From Streptomyces atratus (lineage in GTDB: Bacteria > Actinomycetota > Actinomycetes > Streptomycetales > Streptomycetaceae): a stretch of 64,000 nucleotides of DNA. Shown in pieces: positions 34,207 to 44,036 of the stretch. The position numbers were made by a program, and so were the translations under genes. The notes under the pieces are model-generated. The model had not been told where the DNA came from. It searched no databases and was given only the letters and a program-made list of their open reading frames with translations. Numbering within the stretch: the stretch's first letter is position 1; each line of letters starts with the position of its first letter. The stretch covers positions 208,437-272,436 of the forward strand of contig NZ_BMRN01000010.1 in NCBI RefSeq assembly GCF_014648655.1, written 5' to 3'.

Positions 34207-34854
34207 ATGACCACTCCCACTGAACTCGTGATATTCGACTGCGACGGCGTACTCGTCGACAGCGAACGAATCGCCGTGCGCGTCCAGGTCGAGGTGGGTA
34301 TCGAGCTGGGGTGGCCACTGACGGCGGACGAAGTCGTCGAAAAGTTCGTGGGCCGGTCCAACGTGTCCATCGGCGAGCTGATCGACGCCCGCCTACCGGG
34401 CCGGTCCGCAGTCTGGCAGGAGCGCTTCGAGCAGCTCCACCGCGATGCCGTCGACGCCGAACTCGTCGCGGTCGACGGCATCCACGAGGCGCTGGCCGCC
34501 ATCACGCTCCCCACCTGTGTGGCATCCAGCGGCAGCCACGAGAAGATGCGCCACACCCTCGGCCACACCGGACTCCACTCCCACTTCGAGGGCCGCATCT
34601 TCAGCGCCGGCGAGGTCGCGCACGGCAAGCCCGCCCCCGACCTCTTCCTCCACGCGGCCCGGCGGATGGGCGTGGATCCCTCGGCCTGCGTCGTCGTCGA
34701 GGACAGCAAGTACGGGGTGCAGGCCGCACGTTCGGCCGGGATGCGGTCGCTCGGCTACGCGGGCGGGCTGACCCCTGCGCACTGGCTGGAGGGCCCCGAC
34801 ACCGTGGTCTTCGACGACATGCGCAAACTGCCGACGCTCTTGATGGATATCTGA
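34207..34854 (+). CDS. HAD-superfamily hydrolase (beta-phosphoglucomutase-like, subfamily IA)
   Basis: This 215-residue HAD phosphatase has motif I FDCDGVLVDSE (nucleophile and acid/base Asp), motif II VASSGSH, motif III lysine in GKPAPDLFLHAA and motif IV VVEDSKYG. A helical cap lies between residues 15 and 85, as in beta-PGM relatives. The start ATG has only a weak Shine-Dalgarno (GGCGGA). It likely dephosphorylates a sugar phosphate, possibly linked to the product of the upstream transferase; this is inferred from the operon. Confidence 0.92.
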   Translation: MTTPTELVIFDCDGVLVDSERIAVRVQVEVGIELGWPLTADEVVEKFVGRSNVSIGELIDARLPGRSAVWQERFEQLHRDAVDAELVAVDGIHEALAAITLPTCVASSGSHEKMRHTLGHTGLHSHFEGRIFSAGEVAHGKPAPDLFLHAARRMGVDPSACVVVEDSKYGVQAARSAGMRSLGYAGGLTPAHWLEGPDTVVFDDMRKLPTLLMDI

Positions 34855-34950
34855 CTCCTGGTCAGTTCTGGTTTCTCGCACGTAAGGCACGTCAGGGTGA
34901 CCGCTACTCTGTCCTCCCCCTGCCACCGGGCGGGGAGAACAGGGGTGGAC

Positions 34951-35736
34951 ATGCGAAGAAGAATCATTGTGGCCTCCGTGGTCGCGGCAGTGGCCGCTGG
35001 GGTCGCGGTGGCGCCGGCCGCTCACGCGGAGGGGCGGGGTGACATCCGGGTCACCAAGACCGTCGTGAACGGTGGCAGCAATGTGATCGTCGGGGTCAAG
35101 AACGTCAAGCGTTTCCTGATCACCATGACAATCAAGGACAACTCGGGGGTGAAGGGGGTCGCCGATGTGTCCGCGTTCAACGCGACCAATGGCCATGGGC
35201 CGGTCGACCACCTCGGCACGACGTGCAAGAAGGTCAGCACGACGACGTCCGTGTGCACCGCGACGATGCAGATCGACCCGACGTGGATCGACTTCTACGG
35301 AAGCGGCAACGAGGGCTGGGACGCCAACTCGGTCGCGGGGACCTGGCAGGTCAACGCCACGGTTCAGGCGAATGACCGCGACTACTGGATCTCCGACCGC
35401 ATCGCCCTGTTCAAGGTGAAGCGCGCCGCGACCCTGACCACGGACGCCACGCCCGAGCCGGTCAGGAAGGGGGGCACGCTGACCGTCACCGGAAAGCTGT
35501 CGCGGGCCAACTGGACGGACCTCAAGTACCACGCGTTCACCAAGCAGGTGGTGAAGCTGCAGTACAAGAAGCCCGGCGGCGCGTACAGCACCGTGAAGAC
35601 GGCGACCACGGACAGCAAGGGCCACCTCCGCGCGACGGTGAAAGCCACCGCTTCGGGCAGCTGGCGCTGGGCGTTCCTCGGTACGACCACGACCATGAAG
35701 GTCGTCTCCACCGGCGACGCCGTCACGGTGAAGTGA
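34951..35736 (+). CDS. Secreted beta-rich hypothetical protein
   Basis: This 261-residue protein has a Sec signal peptide (MRRRIIVASVVAAVAAGVAV, cleavage after AHA near residue 26). Two all-beta domains follow: one of about 120 residues with a cysteine pair (TTCKK and SVCTATM), and a C-terminal Ig-like domain (PVRKGGTLTVTGKLSRA). There is no anchor or catalytic motif. A GTG two codons upstream is an alternative start. It is monocistronic and ends at a strong bidirectional terminator. Confidence 0.85.
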   Translation: MRRRIIVASVVAAVAAGVAVAPAAHAEGRGDIRVTKTVVNGGSNVIVGVKNVKRFLITMTIKDNSGVKGVADVSAFNATNGHGPVDHLGTTCKKVSTTTSVCTATMQIDPTWIDFYGSGNEGWDANSVAGTWQVNATVQANDRDYWISDRIALFKVKRAATLTTDATPEPVRKGGTLTVTGKLSRANWTDLKYHAFTKQVVKLQYKKPGGAYSTVKTATTDSKGHLRATVKATASGSWRWAFLGTTTTMKVVSTGDAVTVK

Positions 35737-35778
35737 CCACGCGGCGGGCCGGGAAACGGCCCGCCGACTTCCGTACGC

Positions 35779-35823
35779 AAAAGGGCCGGGCACCCCACTC
35801 CCAGTGAGAGGCCCGGCCCTTTT
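35779..35823. terminator. Bidirectional terminator between convergent secreted-protein genes
   Basis: Perfect 13-bp stem AAAAGGGCCGGGC (35779) / GCCCGGCCCTTTT (ending 35823) gives T-runs on both strands. A second GC hairpin (GCGGGCCG / CGGCCCGC) lies just before it. Confidence 0.93.
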
Positions 35824-35839
35824 GATCACACTGCCGATG

Positions 35840-38800
35840 TCAGCGCGCGACCGCCTTGGTCGCCTTGCTGGTGGCAAAACCGTTGGCGTGGCCGGTGCGG
35901 CGGGCGGTCACCTTCACGGTGATCTTCTTGCCGCGCTGGGCGGACTTGAGCGTCAGCGACGACTTGGTGGCCCCCTTGATCACCTTGCCGTTCTCGTACC
36001 ACTGGTAGGCGTACGAGGTCGGGGCGGGCGTCCAGGTGCCATGGGCGGCCTTGAGCGTGCGGCCCACCTTCGCCGTGCCGGAGATCGTGGGCTGCTTGGT
36101 GGCCTTGGGCGCACTGCCCGTGGCGATCTTCACCGGGGCGGTGGTCGCGGAGCCGTCGGCGTGGCCGGTGCGACGGGCCGTGACGGTGACGGTGACCTTC
36201 TTGCCGAGCAGCGATGCCGGGGCGGTGTACGTGGACGCGGTCGCGCCGGTCACCGCCTTGCCGTCCGCCTTCCACTGGTAGGCGTACGAGGTGGCGGACG
36301 GTGTCCAACTGCCCGCCGCGGCGGTCAGCTTGGCACCCACCTTCGCGGTTCCGGTGATCTTCGGGGCCGTGGTGGCCCTGGGCGCCGTCCCCCGGGAGGG
36401 CGTGACCGTCGCCGAGGTGGCCTGGACGTCCGGGGTGCCGGTGCGCTGGGCCGTGACGGTGACGGTGACCTTCTTGCCGAGCAGCGCGGCGGGGACGGTG
36501 TACGTGGACGCGGTCGCGCCGGTCACCGCCTTGCCGTCGGCGTTCCACTGGTAGGTGTACGAGGCCGGGGCGGGCGTCCAGGTGCCGGTGGTCGCGGTGA
36601 GCCGGTCACCGACCTTGGCGGTGCCGGTGATCGCCGGGGGCGTGGTGTTCTTGAGCGGGGCCCCGGTGACGGTGAAACTGCCGCGCTGGTACCCCCACCC
36701 GTTGTGGGTGCTGACGCCGACGTTCCAGGTGCCGACGGCGGCCCCGGTCAGGTCGAGTACGGCCGTCAACGTCCGCCGGTCCGCCGAGACCGCGGTGGTG
36801 GTCGAAGTGATCTGCTTGCCGTTGAGCGACAGCACGACCTCGTCGTCCTTGTGCAGGGACGTGCCGGTCAGCTGGACCGTCACCTTGGTGCCGGTGATCC
36901 CGGTGGCCGGGGTGATCTGCCCGATGGTCACCTGCTCCGTGCCGCAGAGGACGGACGTGCAGACCGCCTCGGCCTCGTACGAGGTCTTCGATGCCTTCTC
37001 CGGCAGCGAGAGGACGAGGATGCTCGGGGTGGTCTCCTTGGTGTACGGCTCGTTCACGGCGCAGTCGTAGCCGGTCGGGATGAAGCGCATACAGCCGTTG
37101 TCGAGGCTCGGGTCGTACAGCGCGGGTACCGCCGTCTCGGTGGCGCCCGTCGTGTCGCTGATCTCCATCTTGAAGTAGTCGCGGTACGCGGTGGGCAGTG
37201 CGGCACAGACGGCGGTGTGCTGCTCGTCGAGGGTGCCGGTGACCGGGCCGTACCCGAAGGCGACGTTGGGGACCTTCTCGCACTCGGCGGCCGGTCCTTC
37301 CGCGCCGGCGATGCGCAGGGCGTCGAAGCGGTACGAGTCGGCGGCCTTCAGCCCCGATCGGACGGTGACCAGGACCTGGTAGTGGGTGGAGCCGGTGACG
37401 GCGCACGCCTGGTTCTTGTTGCACAGGGCGGTGCCGTCGGCGTCGTACACCACCACGTTCGCGGTGCCGAGCGAGTCGCGGACATTGATGTGCAGGGTGT
37501 CCTTGACGTCGGCGGTGGTGACCTGGCGGCAGCGCAGCTCGCCGGGGGCGCCCATCGTGCCGCCGGTGGACGGACCACCGACCTTCGTCGCCGGGTTCGG
37601 GGTACAGCCCTTCGCGGTCGCGGTGACATCGCGACGGGTCAGGGTGTAGTCGGCGGCGGTGTCACGGCCGGTGACGAGAACGGTGTGGGCCACGCCGGGC
37701 GCCAGTTCGCAGGTCGTCCAGGTGGAGAGGGACGAGTAGATCGAGCAGACCTGCTTGCCGTGCGGGTCCAGGACGGTGAAGGCGGCGGTGGACGTGGTGC
37801 CGGGGGCCGCCTGGAGCTGAAGGTTCTCGTAAGCGCTGTGGTCGCCGGCCGGGATGGTCAGGCAGTGCGAGAAGACACCGTCGCCGGTGGAGAACCGGGC
37901 CGCCGGGCTCGTCGCGGTGAAGTCGCCCGCCGGGATGGCCGCGCAGTCGCTCGCCGTGTCGGTGCGGTGCAGGGCGAGGGCGTACGGACCGGTCGGATTC
38001 GACTGGCTGTCGGTGGAGACCAGGGCTCGGAACGGGGCCTTGCCGGTGAGTGCGCACGTACCTGCCGAGAGGTCGGTCCAGTCGCACCGCTGTACGCCGT
38101 CGGCGTCGACGACGGTCACTTCGGGGCGTGGCCCGGACCCGCTGAGGTCCTTCAGCACGGCCAGGCGGGCGTCCGCGGGGAGTGGCAGGGACAGGCAGTC
38201 GATCTCACCGGGCGCAGTGAACGCGGAACGATACAGACCGAGCTCGACGGGCTCGCAGCCGGTGGTGGCGGAGCCGTCGAGGATGAGGGTCGGGTCGTCG
38301 GTGAAGACGGTGTAGTCACCGGCAGCGGGAAGGTCGCAGCCGTTCCAGGTGGTGCAGACGGTCTTGCCGTCCCGGTCGTACACGGCGAGCACCGAACGGG
38401 CGTCGTCGTGGACGCCGTACACGTTGTAGCGTCCGGCGGCCGGGGCGGTGAAGGTCTTGCAGCCGCTGGCCGGGACCGCGGTCGTGGGCGCGGAGTTGTA
38501 TCCGTTCAGGGGTACATGGGTGCAGCCGGCCGGGTCGGAGATACGGCGGACGGTGAGGGTGTACTCGGCCGGGAAGCCTCGCTCCGCGTAGCTGACCTGG
38601 GAGAGGACCCGGTACGGGCCGTCGCCGGGCAGTACGCAGCCATCGCTGTCGTCCTCGTTGAAGTGCGGGCAGATCCGGGCACCGGTCTCGTCGGTGATCC
38701 AGGACAGGCTCTCGCCGTACACGGTCGTCTTAATCTTGTTGGTGATCCGCTCACCGGGCCTGCCCGTGAACGGCTGGCACTGGATGGCGTTCGCCCCGGT

Positions 38801-39340
38801 CGCCGAGCCGACGACGGGCGTGGTGTCCCAGGCCGTGCTGATCTCCGGTGCGCAGCCCTTGGTGGTGCCGAGGGGAACGACGGCAACGGTGGGATTGCTC
38901 GGCTCGGGCCAGTTGTTCGTCAGCCGGAGCGTGAAGTCCCCCGTGCGGGGCAGCCGACACCAGCCGGCACCCCACTCGGGGTCGTAGCAGTCGATCTCCG
39001 TCTCGCCGTCGAAGACATCGGCGTACGTGTTCCCGGCGTTGCCTCCGATCAGCACGACCTTGTGGAGGCCGGGCGCTTCGGCCGTGATGGTGAGGCAGGC
39101 CGTCCCGTCCGCGGGGATGGTCACGGTGCCTTCCGCCGGGGCGGCTTCACCGAAGGCGGAGAGCGGCAGCGCGTCACAGTTCTCGTCGGCCGGAGCGGCA
39201 GCCGCTGATGCGGGGGCCGCCTCGGCGGCGTACGCCGGGCCGGTACCCGCGGGGATCAGTAGTGAGAGCAGGACCGACAATGTGAGCAGCAGAGCGGTGT
39301 ACGCCGCGGATCTCGCGGCCGTACATGAGCGGTTGGGCAT
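35840..39340 (-). CDS. Large secreted multi-domain protein with three C-terminal Ig-like repeats
   Basis: This 1166-residue exported protein has a signal peptide (about residues 1-39, ending AYA). Roughly eight beta-rich repeats of 80-100 residues follow, each with a cysteine pair of the form C-x2-(I/L)PAGD ... CxLPA, like pre-peptidase C-terminal or PKD-like modules. Three tandem Ig-like repeats end the protein, with the pattern GTAKVG-LTA--GTWTPAP--Y-YQW--DGKAVTGAT. No protease or hydrolase motif was seen. It probably binds the cell surface or an extracellular polymer. The terminal repeats are near-identical in places, so recombination could change their number. Confidence 0.87.
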   Translation of the reverse strand: MPNRSCTAARSAAYTALLLTLSVLLSLLIPAGTGPAYAAEAAPASAAAAPADENCDALPLSAFGEAAPAEGTVTIPADGTACLTITAEAPGLHKVVLIGGNAGNTYADVFDGETEIDCYDPEWGAGWCRLPRTGDFTLRLTNNWPEPSNPTVAVVPLGTTKGCAPEISTAWDTTPVVGSATGANAIQCQPFTGRPGERITNKIKTTVYGESLSWITDETGARICPHFNEDDSDGCVLPGDGPYRVLSQVSYAERGFPAEYTLTVRRISDPAGCTHVPLNGYNSAPTTAVPASGCKTFTAPAAGRYNVYGVHDDARSVLAVYDRDGKTVCTTWNGCDLPAAGDYTVFTDDPTLILDGSATTGCEPVELGLYRSAFTAPGEIDCLSLPLPADARLAVLKDLSGSGPRPEVTVVDADGVQRCDWTDLSAGTCALTGKAPFRALVSTDSQSNPTGPYALALHRTDTASDCAAIPAGDFTATSPAARFSTGDGVFSHCLTIPAGDHSAYENLQLQAAPGTTSTAAFTVLDPHGKQVCSIYSSLSTWTTCELAPGVAHTVLVTGRDTAADYTLTRRDVTATAKGCTPNPATKVGGPSTGGTMGAPGELRCRQVTTADVKDTLHINVRDSLGTANVVVYDADGTALCNKNQACAVTGSTHYQVLVTVRSGLKAADSYRFDALRIAGAEGPAAECEKVPNVAFGYGPVTGTLDEQHTAVCAALPTAYRDYFKMEISDTTGATETAVPALYDPSLDNGCMRFIPTGYDCAVNEPYTKETTPSILVLSLPEKASKTSYEAEAVCTSVLCGTEQVTIGQITPATGITGTKVTVQLTGTSLHKDDEVVLSLNGKQITSTTTAVSADRRTLTAVLDLTGAAVGTWNVGVSTHNGWGYQRGSFTVTGAPLKNTTPPAITGTAKVGDRLTATTGTWTPAPASYTYQWNADGKAVTGATASTYTVPAALLGKKVTVTVTAQRTGTPDVQATSATVTPSRGTAPRATTAPKITGTAKVGAKLTAAAGSWTPSATSYAYQWKADGKAVTGATASTYTAPASLLGKKVTVTVTARRTGHADGSATTAPVKIATGSAPKATKQPTISGTAKVGRTLKAAHGTWTPAPTSYAYQWYENGKVIKGATKSSLTLKSAQRGKKITVKVTARRTGHANGFATSKATKAVAR

Positions 39341-39574
39341 TCCGTTCCCCCCGGACCGGTGAAGTGAGTTATTTTCGCCGGGACTTCACGAACGCCGCGT
39401 GAACGCGGTACGGCCCGGGACGCACGCAACATGTGTGCGATTTGTAAAGAACGCACATGATGATTGCACACACGCACCGCCGAACGGGCGTGTATTCCGG
39501 CCGGATGAGGATGCCCGGAGCAGCGCCCCACCACGGGGCGATCGACAGAGCGCCTTCCCTCCGTCAGCGGGTCG

Positions 39575-40420
39575 CTACAGATACTCCGCGTACGCGTCCA
39601 GCGCCCGCAGCACCTCCGCCTCTGCGGCCGGAGGCAGCTGCAGGACGACCTCCTCGATGCCCAGTTCCGCGTAGTGCGCCAGCTTCCCCGGGCTCGGGAG
39701 TACCGCGTAGGGGACCACCTGGAGCTGCTTCGGGTCGCGGCCGGCCGACTCCCAGGCCTCGCGCAGCTTCGGTACGGACTCCGTCAGGCCGCGGCCGCCG
39801 ATCGGGAGCCAGCCGTCGGCGTACTGCGCGATGTGCGCGAACAGCTTCGGGCCTGCCGCGCCGCCGATCAGGGTGCGGGGGCCGTTCACCGGGCCGCGGG
39901 GCGCCCGGACCGGTTTCGGGTAGGCGTGGCTGGCCCGCACCGAGCCGAACTCGCCGTCGTACGGCGTCGGTTCGTCCGACCACAGGGCACGCATCAGAGC
40001 CATGCGGTCGCGGACGAGGTCCCGGCGCGTCGACCAGTTCACCCCGTGGTCCGCGGCTTCCTCGACGTTCCAGCCGTAGCCGAGGCCCAGCGTGAACCGG
40101 CCGCCGGAGAGATGGTCGAGGGTGGCGATCTGCTTCGCCAGGTCGATCGGATCGTGCTGGGCGACGAGCGTGATGCCGGTACCGAGGGCGAGGCGTTCGG
40201 TGACGGCGGCGGCCTGGGCGAGGGCGACGAAGGGGTCGAGGGTGCGGCCGTACTCGGGAGGCAGTTCGCCGCCCGCCGGGTAGGGGGTGTCCCTGCTCAC
40301 CGGGATGTGGGTGTGCTCGGGTAGGTAGAGCCCGGCGAACCCGCGCTGTTCGAGCTCGCGGGCGAGCCGCAGCGGCGTGATCGTCTCATCGGTGAGGAAG
40401 ATCGTTGTCGCGATCCGCAT
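39575..40420 (-). CDS. LLM-class F420-dependent oxidoreductase (TIGR03619-type)
   Basis: This 281-residue luciferase-like TIM-barrel protein contains GLYLPEHTHIP, LGTGITLVAQHDPIDLAKQI and TLDHLSGGRFTLGLGYGW. These are typical of the F420-dependent subgroup in actinomycetes rather than FMN luciferases. The ATG follows GGAGG by 8 bases; longer starts are non-coding. F420 would come from the FbiC pathway. Substrate unknown. Stand-alone on the minus strand. Confidence 0.9.
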   Translation of the reverse strand: MRIATTIFLTDETITPLRLARELEQRGFAGLYLPEHTHIPVSRDTPYPAGGELPPEYGRTLDPFVALAQAAAVTERLALGTGITLVAQHDPIDLAKQIATLDHLSGGRFTLGLGYGWNVEEAADHGVNWSTRRDLVRDRMALMRALWSDEPTPYDGEFGSVRASHAYPKPVRAPRGPVNGPRTLIGGAAGPKLFAHIAQYADGWLPIGGRGLTESVPKLREAWESAGRDPKQLQVVPYAVLPSPGKLAHYAELGIEEVVLQLPPAAEAEVLRALDAYAEYL

Positions 40421-40603
40421 ATGAGGAAACCTCCGTCGTGATCCGCTGAGGGCCTCAACGTATGCGGTGCGGTGTGGAAAGCCGAGTGTCCGGGACACCG
40501 GGCCCCGGTCGTGCCTCCCGCCGTTTCCCCGGAGTTCATGGCTCCCGGCCAGGGTCGGGTACGTCACCCCTCGCCAGTCACAACACCCCGGGGAGCCACT
40601 CGT

Positions 40604-42130
40604 ATGTCCGCATCGCAATCCGCCCACGGCCGCCCGATGGCCAGGCGCGGCCTTCTCGTCGGTACGGCCGCCACCGCTCTAACGTTGGGCACTGTGAGCT
40701 TCGCCGACGCCGCGACCGGGGACGACGCCCCGGACCGGACCAGGACCGTGCGCGGCACTCTGCCGACCGGGTCGCCCGACTATGTGTATCTGCCGGTCGA
40801 AGTACCGCGCGGGGTACGGGAGATCGCCGTCTCGTACACGTACGGGAAGACGCCCGTCCCGGCCGGGACCCAGGGCAACGCCCTGGACATCGGCATCTTC
40901 GACGAGCGCGGCACGGAACTGGGCGGGCGCGGGTTTCGGGGGTGGTCCGGCGGGGCGCGCAGCAGCTTCTTCATCCGGGCGGACGAGGCGACGCCCGGCT
41001 ACATCGCGGGGCCGGTACGGGCCGGGACCTGGAACATCGCCCTCGGGCCGTACACCGTCGCCCCGGAAGGGCTTCCGTACGAGGTGACGATCACCCTGCG
41101 CTTCGGGCCCACCGGGTCCACGCCGAAGCCGGTGTACCCGCCGGAGCGGGCGAAGGGGCGCGGGCGCGCCTGGTACCGCGGAGACTGCCATCTCCACTCC
41201 GTCCACTCGGACGGCAAGCGCACCCCGGCCGAGATCGCCGCCGCCGCGCGCGCGGCCGGGCTCGACTTCATCAACAGCAGCGAGCACAACACGTACTCCG
41301 CGCACAGCGCGTGGGACGGGCTGTGGGGTGACGATCTGCTCGTCCTCACGGGCGAGGAGGTCACCACCCGCAACGGGCATGTGATCGCGCTCGGCACCGA
41401 CCCGGGTACGTTCGTCGACTGGCGCTACCGGGCACGTGACAACCGGTTCGGGCACTACGCGAAGGCCGTGCGCCGGGCCGGTGGCCTGGTCGTTCCCGCT
41501 CATCCGCACGCCACCTGCATCGGCTGCCACTGGAAGTTCGGCTTCGGCGAGGCGGACGCGGTGGAGGTGTGGAACGGGGCGTACACCCCGGAGGACGAGA
41601 TCGCCCTCGCCGAGTGGGACAACTCGCTCGTGGCGGCCGTCCGTACGTCGAAGCCGTGGGTTGCGGCGATGGGCAACAGCGACGCGCACCGGGAGCCGGA
41701 CAAGGTGGGGCTGCCGCAGACCGTCGTCCTCGCCGACGAGCTGTCGCGCGAGGCGATCACGGCCGGAATCCGGGCCGGGCGCTCCTACATCGCCGAGTCG
41801 TCCGCCGTCACCCTGTCCTTCGGGGCCTCGGGCGGGCGCGGCCTGCACGCGGGGATCGGTGAACGGCTGCGGGTGGACGGGGACGACACCCCGGTCACCG
41901 TACGGCTGGAGGTGACCGGGGCACCCGGCTGCACCGCGCACTTCGTCACCGACCAGGGCACGCTGTTGACGGCCACGCTGCCGGAGTCGGGGACGGGGAC
42001 GGTCCAGTGGCGTACGACGCCGGTGTACGCGGCCTATGTGCGGGCCGAGGTCCGGCACCCGGCGACGGTGCCGGGGCTGCCGGGGGCACTGGCGGCGCTC
42101 ACCAATCCGGTGTTCCTGGAGGGTTGGTAA
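40604..42130 (+). CDS. CehA/McbA family PHP-type metallohydrolase, exported
   Basis: This 508-residue protein has an N-terminal twin-arginine-like signal (MARRGLLVGTAATALTLGT) and a beta domain of about 140 residues. A PHP domain follows, with metal-binding motifs CHLHSVHSDG, SSEHN, PAHPHA and NSDAH. CehA and McbA are carbamate hydrolases, but most members act on unknown phosphoesters or esters. A C-terminal Ig-like region completes it. The ATG follows GGGGAG by 8 bases. Tat export fits a metalloenzyme folded in the cytoplasm. Confidence 0.9.
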   Translation: MSASQSAHGRPMARRGLLVGTAATALTLGTVSFADAATGDDAPDRTRTVRGTLPTGSPDYVYLPVEVPRGVREIAVSYTYGKTPVPAGTQGNALDIGIFDERGTELGGRGFRGWSGGARSSFFIRADEATPGYIAGPVRAGTWNIALGPYTVAPEGLPYEVTITLRFGPTGSTPKPVYPPERAKGRGRAWYRGDCHLHSVHSDGKRTPAEIAAAARAAGLDFINSSEHNTYSAHSAWDGLWGDDLLVLTGEEVTTRNGHVIALGTDPGTFVDWRYRARDNRFGHYAKAVRRAGGLVVPAHPHATCIGCHWKFGFGEADAVEVWNGAYTPEDEIALAEWDNSLVAAVRTSKPWVAAMGNSDAHREPDKVGLPQTVVLADELSREAITAGIRAGRSYIAESSAVTLSFGASGGRGLHAGIGERLRVDGDDTPVTVRLEVTGAPGCTAHFVTDQGTLLTATLPESGTGTVQWRTTPVYAAYVRAEVRHPATVPGLPGALAALTNPVFLEGW

Positions 42131-42328
42131 CTGCTCGCCGGGGAGTGCGCATGACGTCGGTTCAGCTTACTTGGACCACGTCCCACGTCGTCCAGGCTTC
42201 CCCTCGCCCGAGGCCGCGTACCCGCCGGCCTCGGGCCCGCCGTCCGCCGTGCGCTGTTCGTTCATGCGTCGACGAACGTGCCGGAAGCCGAAGGTCTCAC
42301 GCGCCGTTCGTCTGCCCGGATCACGGGG

Positions 42329-43894
42329 TCACTGCGTGCGGTAGGCGTCGACGATGGTCTGCGTGAGGGTGTTCCCGGCAGTGTCGGTCAGCTCTGCGCG
42401 CAGGGAGACTCCGGTGCCCGCGCGTGGGTTGCGGATCGTCACGGCACCGTTCTCGACCGGGACCCGGGTCCAGGAGGAGCCGCCGTTCACGGATACCGAG
42501 ACGGCCAGCGAGCGTGTGCGTCCGTCCGCGGCGGCTCCCTGCACGGTGACGGGGACACGGAGTGCCGTGTCCGCCGCTGCGGTGCCGGTCGGGCTGAGCG
42601 CGGGCGAGAATCGCACGGCGCTCACCGGCACCGGGGCCGGGCCGGCCGTGGTGTCCGAGGTGAAGGTCCACGACGCGGTCACACGGGTGGCGGTGCCGGG
42701 CGCACCGCCGCGCTTCACCGTGCTGGTGACGCGGTACGCCGCGCGCCCCGGTGGCACGGTGAACTCGGCTCGTCCGGGGGCGCCGGACTGCGTCCCGACG
42801 AGCACCCCGTTGCGGTGCAGAGTGGTCGAGGCCGCGCCGTACGGCGGTGACGACGGAACGTGGCCGTCGCCGTCGGCGAGCAGCGGGACATCGACGGTGA
42901 CACTGTCGCCGTCGCGCACGACGCCGGGGCGGCCGGTGAGATGGGGACCGAAGACGGCGTTGTCGAAGGTGTGCGTGGTCGTGGCCCCGGCGCGCACGGC
43001 TATGCCGTCGGCGCTGTAGCGGTTCGCTGCCGTGCCCGGCTCAGCGGGGGCCCAGTAGGTGACGTCCCAGGTGCCGCGTTCGGGTGTCACGAGGTAGGTG
43101 GCGGTGCCGGGGGTCGTCAGTTTCTGCGTGACGCCGATGGTCGGTCCGGCACTCGGTGCCAGGTCGATGGTCGCGGCGCCCTCGGTGCCCGGCCGGGCCG
43201 CGCCGCGGATCTGCACGGTGGCCAGGTCCTTCGGGGAGGGGTGCCGGGTGAGTCCGGTCAGGGCACGGGTGCCGGTGAAGGTGTAGCCGAGCGAGTAACC
43301 GGTGGCCTCGGTCGTCCAGTGCGAGTCGTACCACTGCTTCACCGAGCCGGGTTCGGCGGCGGGGCCCAGGTGGGCGACGCGCAGGTTCGCAGCGGCGATG
43401 ACCTGGTTGATGAAGCGGGTGGTGCCGCCGTGTGTGACCTCGACGAACATCCCGCCGCTCAGGAAGCCCGCGGCGCGGTCGGGCGGAGTCACGTCGACGG
43501 GGGCGGTGGTCCGCGCGTCGACGGTGACGGTGGTGTCGTGGTCGAGGTCGAGGCGCGGTTGGACGATCCAGTCCTTCCCGTCCGCGCCCTTGCCACCGGT
43601 CAGGAGACTGTCCAGCAGGTACCGGCCCTTGGGCAGGCGCACGGTGGTTGTGCCGGAGGCGTCGTGCGGCTTGACGGACTCGTCGGCACCCGGGCCGGAG
43701 ATCCCGGTGACGGTGGTTTCGTACTCCCCCGTCGAGCGGCCGGCGCGGTCGAGGTGGTTGATCGTGAGGGTGTACGTCTGCGGCTCTGCGGCGAAGGCCG
43801 TGGTGTCCCAGGCGGGCGTCGCGCTGCCGACCAGGGCGACGGCGATAGCCAGAGTCCGCAGGGCACTCCGGCGGGATACGGAAGAACTGTTCAT
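42329..43894 (-). CDS. Secreted protein resembling the non-catalytic C-terminus of Streptomyces subtilases
   Basis: This 521-residue exported protein has a signal peptide with SRRSALRTLAIAVALVG and cleavage near AFA. The mature protein is all beta. Phrases such as TYTLTINHLDRAGRSTGEY, VRLPKGRYLLDSLL and DTTVTVDARTTAPVDV resemble the region after the catalytic domain in large S8-family peptidases. No Asp/His/Ser triad is present, so it is either a stand-alone accessory domain or a relic of a protease. The C-terminal 110 residues form an Ig-like domain (SVSVNGGSSWTRVPVENGAV). It is divergent from an ECF sigma gene. Confidence 0.83.
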   Translation of the reverse strand: MNSSSVSRRSALRTLAIAVALVGSATPAWDTTAFAAEPQTYTLTINHLDRAGRSTGEYETTVTGISGPGADESVKPHDASGTTTVRLPKGRYLLDSLLTGGKGADGKDWIVQPRLDLDHDTTVTVDARTTAPVDVTPPDRAAGFLSGGMFVEVTHGGTTRFINQVIAAANLRVAHLGPAAEPGSVKQWYDSHWTTEATGYSLGYTFTGTRALTGLTRHPSPKDLATVQIRGAARPGTEGAATIDLAPSAGPTIGVTQKLTTPGTATYLVTPERGTWDVTYWAPAEPGTAANRYSADGIAVRAGATTTHTFDNAVFGPHLTGRPGVVRDGDSVTVDVPLLADGDGHVPSSPPYGAASTTLHRNGVLVGTQSGAPGRAEFTVPPGRAAYRVTSTVKRGGAPGTATRVTASWTFTSDTTAGPAPVPVSAVRFSPALSPTGTAAADTALRVPVTVQGAAADGRTRSLAVSVSVNGGSSWTRVPVENGAVTIRNPRAGTGVSLRAELTDTAGNTLTQTIVDAYRTQ

Positions 43895-44036
43895 GACCTG
43901 CACTGCGCTGCCGCGCGCCGGCGTTCCCGTGAGCCGCGTCACACCGCGCACGAGGTCGCGGCCCCGGCCGGCATATGTGGCGCACGTCACCGGAACCGGC
44001 ACAACGGACGCGGCAGAGCAGAGTGTGGAGTCACTC

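Noticed and set aside
35804..39208. A plus-strand open frame of 1134 codons
   Set aside because: It is antisense to the secreted 1166-residue protein, is rich in Arg/Gly, and has no domain or ribosome site; it exists because GC-rich genes leave the opposite frame open.
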